Under the pieces are notes generated by a model. It did no database searches and was not told the origin of the DNA. It saw only the letters and a program-made list of their open reading frames with translations. A DNA stretch of 64,000 nucleotides. It comes from JADJXM01 sp937967285. GTDB taxonomy: Bacteria; Acidobacteriota; Blastocatellia; RBC074. Positions 59,131 through 64,000 of the stretch are shown one piece after another (within the stretch, counting starts at the first letter, position 1; every line of letters starts with the position of its first letter). The DNA is taken from the NCBI GenBank assembly GCA_050249535.1, contig JBFWQI010000025.1, forward strand, positions 22,951 to 86,950, read 5' to 3'. Position numbers and translations under genes: made by a program.

Positions 59131-60006
59131 ATGAAAGCAACCGTCTCTCTTCTTGTTACCGACCTTGATAACACTTTATACGACTGGGTCGCAATGTGGC
59201 ATAAGTCATTTAGCGCAATGTTAGATATTCTCATTGCAAAAAGTGGTGTTCCAAGACATGATTTAGAGTCAGAAATCAAAACCATTTTTCAACGATATGG
59301 CACGTCCGAATACGCATTTGTCATAGAAGAAATCCCCTCCCTTAAGATCAAACACAAAAATGAAGATCTCACCATAGTTTATCAAGATGCAATAGCAGCA
59401 TATCGCACGGCACGTGAGTCATCCTTAAGGTTATATCCCGGAGTAATAGAAACTCTGAAAGCAGTTAAAAAAAATGGTTGTATAATTGTGGCTTATACTG
59501 AATCAATGGAATTTTATACAAGGACTCGGATAAAATCTCTTGGCCTGGATGGACTTATAGACTATGTGTACTCTCCACCTGATCACGACAAACCAGAAAG
59601 CATAGCTAGTCGACATAAAAATGGCTTGTACAAACTACAGCATACTATACAACGATTCACACCCTTCGGAGAATATAAACCTAATCCAGAAATTTTACTA
59701 AAGATTATTAGCGACGATGGAATTCATGCGTCACGTGAGAACACCATTTATGTCGGCGACAACATAATGAAAGATGTCAAAATGGCTCAAGATGCAAAAG
59801 TGATAGATGTGCATGCGAAATACGGTGTCGCGGCACATACCGAAGAATATAACGTATTACGTAGGGTGACTCACTGGACGCAAGAAGACGTAGACCGCGA
59901 AAAAACTTATCTGGCAGGCGATATCATCGTTCCGACTTATGTAATAGAATCTTCATTGAGTCAACTGTTAAACTACTTCGACTTTATTCAGCATAAAAGA
60001 TTCTAA
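59131..60006 (+). CDS. HAD-superfamily hydrolase of an AT-rich island
   Basis: A 291-residue HAD phosphohydrolase: motif I DLDNTLYDW (D11, D13), motif II threonine in VAYTES (T123), motif III lysine in EYKPNPEIL (K183), motif IV VGDNIMKDV (D210, D215). All catalytic positions are intact, with a helical cap between motif I and II. Codon use and base composition are AT-rich compared with the neighbours, indicating transfer. It is followed after 18 bases by a small membrane protein gene. The substrate is unknown. The unusual cap and the pairing suggest a phosphatase partner of a membrane effector, which is inference. Confidence 0.8.
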   Translation: MKATVSLLVTDLDNTLYDWVAMWHKSFSAMLDILIAKSGVPRHDLESEIKTIFQRYGTSEYAFVIEEIPSLKIKHKNEDLTIVYQDAIAAYRTARESSLRLYPGVIETLKAVKKNGCIIVAYTESMEFYTRTRIKSLGLDGLIDYVYSPPDHDKPESIASRHKNGLYKLQHTIQRFTPFGEYKPNPEILLKIISDDGIHASRENTIYVGDNIMKDVKMAQDAKVIDVHAKYGVAAHTEEYNVLRRVTHWTQEDVDREKTYLAGDIIVPTYVIESSLSQLLNYFDFIQHKRF

Positions 60007-60024
60007 GCTGCAAATGGAGAAATC

Positions 60025-60567
60025 ATGAGTGATAATATAGACAGCGACGATGTGAAATTCGCTCTTGAAATATGGAAGACAGCCATCGACGTTCAAAAAC
60101 ATTTCAACACTCTTGAAATGCAAATACGAAGTATTGCGATTACGGTAATAACTGCGACTATTGGCGCAGCTGGTCTGGTATTTAATCAAACACAAGAAAC
60201 AATTCGCGAGGCCATTAAAGCAAGTCAGGCGGTTCCGGTAACGAACCATATTCGGATTATCGGCATTAATCTATCATCTGCTGATATGCTTGTAGTTGGG
60301 GGGATGCTTGCATGGCTTGCATTTTACTTTATGGATAGGTGGTGGTATCACAGGCTACTACAAGGAGCCGTAACACAAGCTCAAAACATTGAAAACGTTT
60401 TTAAAAAAGCAACAAAATTGGGCTATCTAATGTCACTGAGTAGTTCAATTCGAAAAGAAAGTCATTTATCTATGTGGAAAATACAAATCAGGTCAGGAGT
60501 AAAAATCGATATATTTTATGGCACTGTTTTAGCAATCCTTATTATGATTGTTGCATTTGTATTTTAA
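60025..60567 (+). CDS. Small membrane protein with three predicted helices, unknown family
   Basis: A 180-residue protein with hydrophobic segments at about residues 36-55, 86-104 and 162-180. Between them are amphipathic stretches (HFNTLEMQIRS, RLLQGAVTQAQNIENVFKKATKLGYLMSL), which may form cytoplasmic coils. The layout loosely recalls SLATT- or S-4TM-type membrane effectors from conflict systems, but I do not recognise a family. It is AT-rich like the HAD gene 18 bases upstream and its end lies 11 bases before the inverted repeat of an IS481-type element. Confidence 0.7.
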   Translation: MSDNIDSDDVKFALEIWKTAIDVQKHFNTLEMQIRSIAITVITATIGAAGLVFNQTQETIREAIKASQAVPVTNHIRIIGINLSSADMLVVGGMLAWLAFYFMDRWWYHRLLQGAVTQAQNIENVFKKATKLGYLMSLSSSIRKESHLSMWKIQIRSGVKIDIFYGTVLAILIMIVAFVF

Positions 60568-60577
60568 TTAGTTACTC

Positions 60578-61919
60578 ATCTGTGTGGGCTGCCAACATCC
60601 TTTCAATGAAAGTTGACTCCCAAAATACTGCGACATAGACTTCGCTTGCTCGCGTCACAGCTTATCGGACAAGACAAGTTCTAGATCAGCGATTTTTCCT
60701 AAGCGCGTTCCGCCATACATGACGCGCGCAGTTATGCGTCGGCAGTTTTCCTGCGACACTACTCAGGTGGGCGAAGGGGCCTTCGCAAAAATTAAGGCTA
60801 CTTCGGCCCCCGCACACCTCCGTTTCTCAGTGATGAGCGCTATCACTATCACACCCGCCAAGAGGGCATTCGACACCTATGGAGAACGAGATCAAAATCC
60901 GATTTCGATGGGTTACCCTTTACCTCGAAACGAAAGACGCAGGCCTGGTCTGCCGAAAGTGTGGGATCTCCAGGCCCACTCTCCGCCACTGGGTTCGCCG
61001 CTATCAGAGCGATGGAATGGCGGGTCTTCAATCAAAGAGTAAGAGGCCAAAGAAAACTCCGGAGAAGAAGGTCACTGATAAGATCGGGGAGTGGGTGCTC
61101 GAATTGCGAAAGCGCCGTCTCGGATCGCGGCGAATTCAGAGCGAGCTTAAACGGGTGCATGACTGTTCGCTTTCTCGCAGGACGATTCAAACGATACTTG
61201 ATCAGGCGCAACAACCGCCGCTGGTAAAAACGAGGCGTCCACGCAAATCAGTGAAGAGGTATGCGCGTGCTATCCCTGGTGAGAGGGTCCAGATCGATAC
61301 CTGTGAAATCGCCGATGGCCTATACCAATATACGGCGATCGATGACTGCACCCGGATGAAGATCCTAAAACTCCACCCCCAAAAGTCAGCGGAGAACTCT
61401 CTCGATTTTCTGGAATATGTGATTGAGGAACTGTCTTTCCCGATCCAACGCGTTCAGACCGATCGTGGGATGGAGTTCTTCGCGTATGAATTCCAGCAAC
61501 AGTTGATGGACTATGCGATCAAATTTCGTCCGATCAAGCCGAGGTCTCCCCATCTTAATGGAAAAGTGGAAAGGAGTCAGAAAACAGACTGGGAAGAGTT
61601 TTACTCGACAGTTGATTTCACTGCCACCGATCTCAATGAAAAGTTGCGGCAATGGCAAGACTACTATAACCACGAGCGACCGCACGGCTCTTTGGGGAAT
61701 CAGACACCTTGGGAGAGGTAGTGGGATTTAACCGGCAAAACACCTCTCAACGAAGAGGTCGAGGCTATGTACGACCCGACCAAAGAACGATTCAGAGAGC
61801 AGAATTACCGCGCGGATTTAGAACTGCAGAGATTGAAAGGATGTCGGTAGCCCATCCACATCGGATCATGAGAATTCAGTCATTCGAAAATTGAAAGGAT
61901 GTTGGTAGCCCACACAGAT
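60578..61919 (+). mobile_element. IS481-type insertion sequence, 1.34 kb
   Basis: Terminal inverted repeats ATCTGTGTGGGCT... (60578-60607) and its complement ending at 61919 match in 29 of 30 bases. Inside is one DDE transposase gene. A second, degenerate copy of the right repeat (61834-61863) lies inside the element, overlapping the 3' end of the transposase reading frame. No clear target duplication flanks it. A small hairpin GCGAAG / CTTCGC at 60771-60786 lies in the 270-base leader. Confidence 0.88.
60879..61850 (+). pseudogene. IS481-type transposase interrupted by an in-frame amber codon
   Basis: The first part (60879-61721) encodes 280 residues: helix-turn-helix (LVCRKCGISRPTLRHWVRRY), then the integrase core with D140 (QIDTCEI), D195 (QTDRGMEF) and E231 (NGKVERSQ), exactly the DD35E spacing. 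It stops at TAG 61719-61721 after GSLGNQTPWER. The same frame stays open for another 42 codons to TAG 61848: WDLTGKTPLNEEVE...YDPTKERFREQNYR. The family's C-terminus (KTP...YDPxKERxxEQNY) lies in that second part. So a full transposase of about 322 residues has been split by one nonsense codon. It is either inactive or read through. Confidence 0.85.
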
Positions 61920-61937
61920 AAATCTTCACATCACCTC

Positions 61938-64000
<2,063 letters not shown>

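Overview
The window looks like a chromosome segment of a Gram-negative, GC-rich bacterium, most probably an Acidobacteriota member. Support: two very large Oar-like TonB-type receptors with an N-terminal carboxypeptidase-regulatory-like domain, a von Willebrand A protein of the type first named from Acidobacteria, Kdo transferase and LpxK (lipopolysaccharide), and menaquinone made by the futalosine route (mqnD, mqnE, a UbiA-type prenyltransferase, ubiX). The assignment is inferred from gene content; no rRNA is present.

Layout. 1-3.5 kb: end of an agmatine-to-putrescine pair (aguB, aguA), a cation efflux protein and a Tat-exported aldo/keto reductase. 3.6-11.9 kb, minus strand: a menaquinone block (ubiX, prenyltransferase, redoxin, mqnE, mqnD) with a giant DUF4062-STAND-membrane-choice-of-anchor-D chimera between mqnE and mqnD. 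12-20 kb: larB, a CHAD protein split in two, dprA, two VTT/DedA-like membrane proteins, an L-2-hydroxyglutarate oxidase-like enzyme and a YmdB-type phosphoesterase. 20-24 kb: efp, waaA, lpxK, and a XerC/D recombinase. 24-31 kb: a degenerate ROK protein, a DedA protein, two Tat-exported Gfo/Idh/MocA oxidoreductases, an Acg-like flavoprotein with apbE, and a selenocysteine tRNA. 31-42.5 kb: housekeeping genes (mazG, alkA-like, lepA, the yggS-yggT-yggU group) and the VWFA protein. 43-51.5 kb: an M23 peptidase and two nearly identical tandem Oar-like receptors. 51.6-58.7 kb: a CoA-binding protein, carB, an NrdD-like protein lacking its radical residues, and thiD. 58.8-64 kb: an AT-rich accessory island with a HAD hydrolase plus three-helix membrane protein, an IS481-type element whose transposase is cut by an in-frame amber codon, and a TPR-repeat STAND remnant flanked by mobile DNA.

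The most striking non-coding feature is the density of intergenic palindromic elements in at least five sequence families. Four share one design: arms of short tandem units (for example a GTAGAAA heptamer) inverted around a central segment. The element at 23.9-24.1 kb and that at 36.7-36.9 kb carry the same ~66-bp core in opposite orientation with one difference. Heptamer arms touch or enter gene ends and supply the stop codons of aguB, the redoxin gene and lpxK. These elements, the STAND chimera, the residue-stripped NrdD homologue, and the HAD/membrane pair behind a palindromic promoter are the best candidates for new biology here.

All positions and residues were read by eye. No database search, structure prediction or computed alignment was run.
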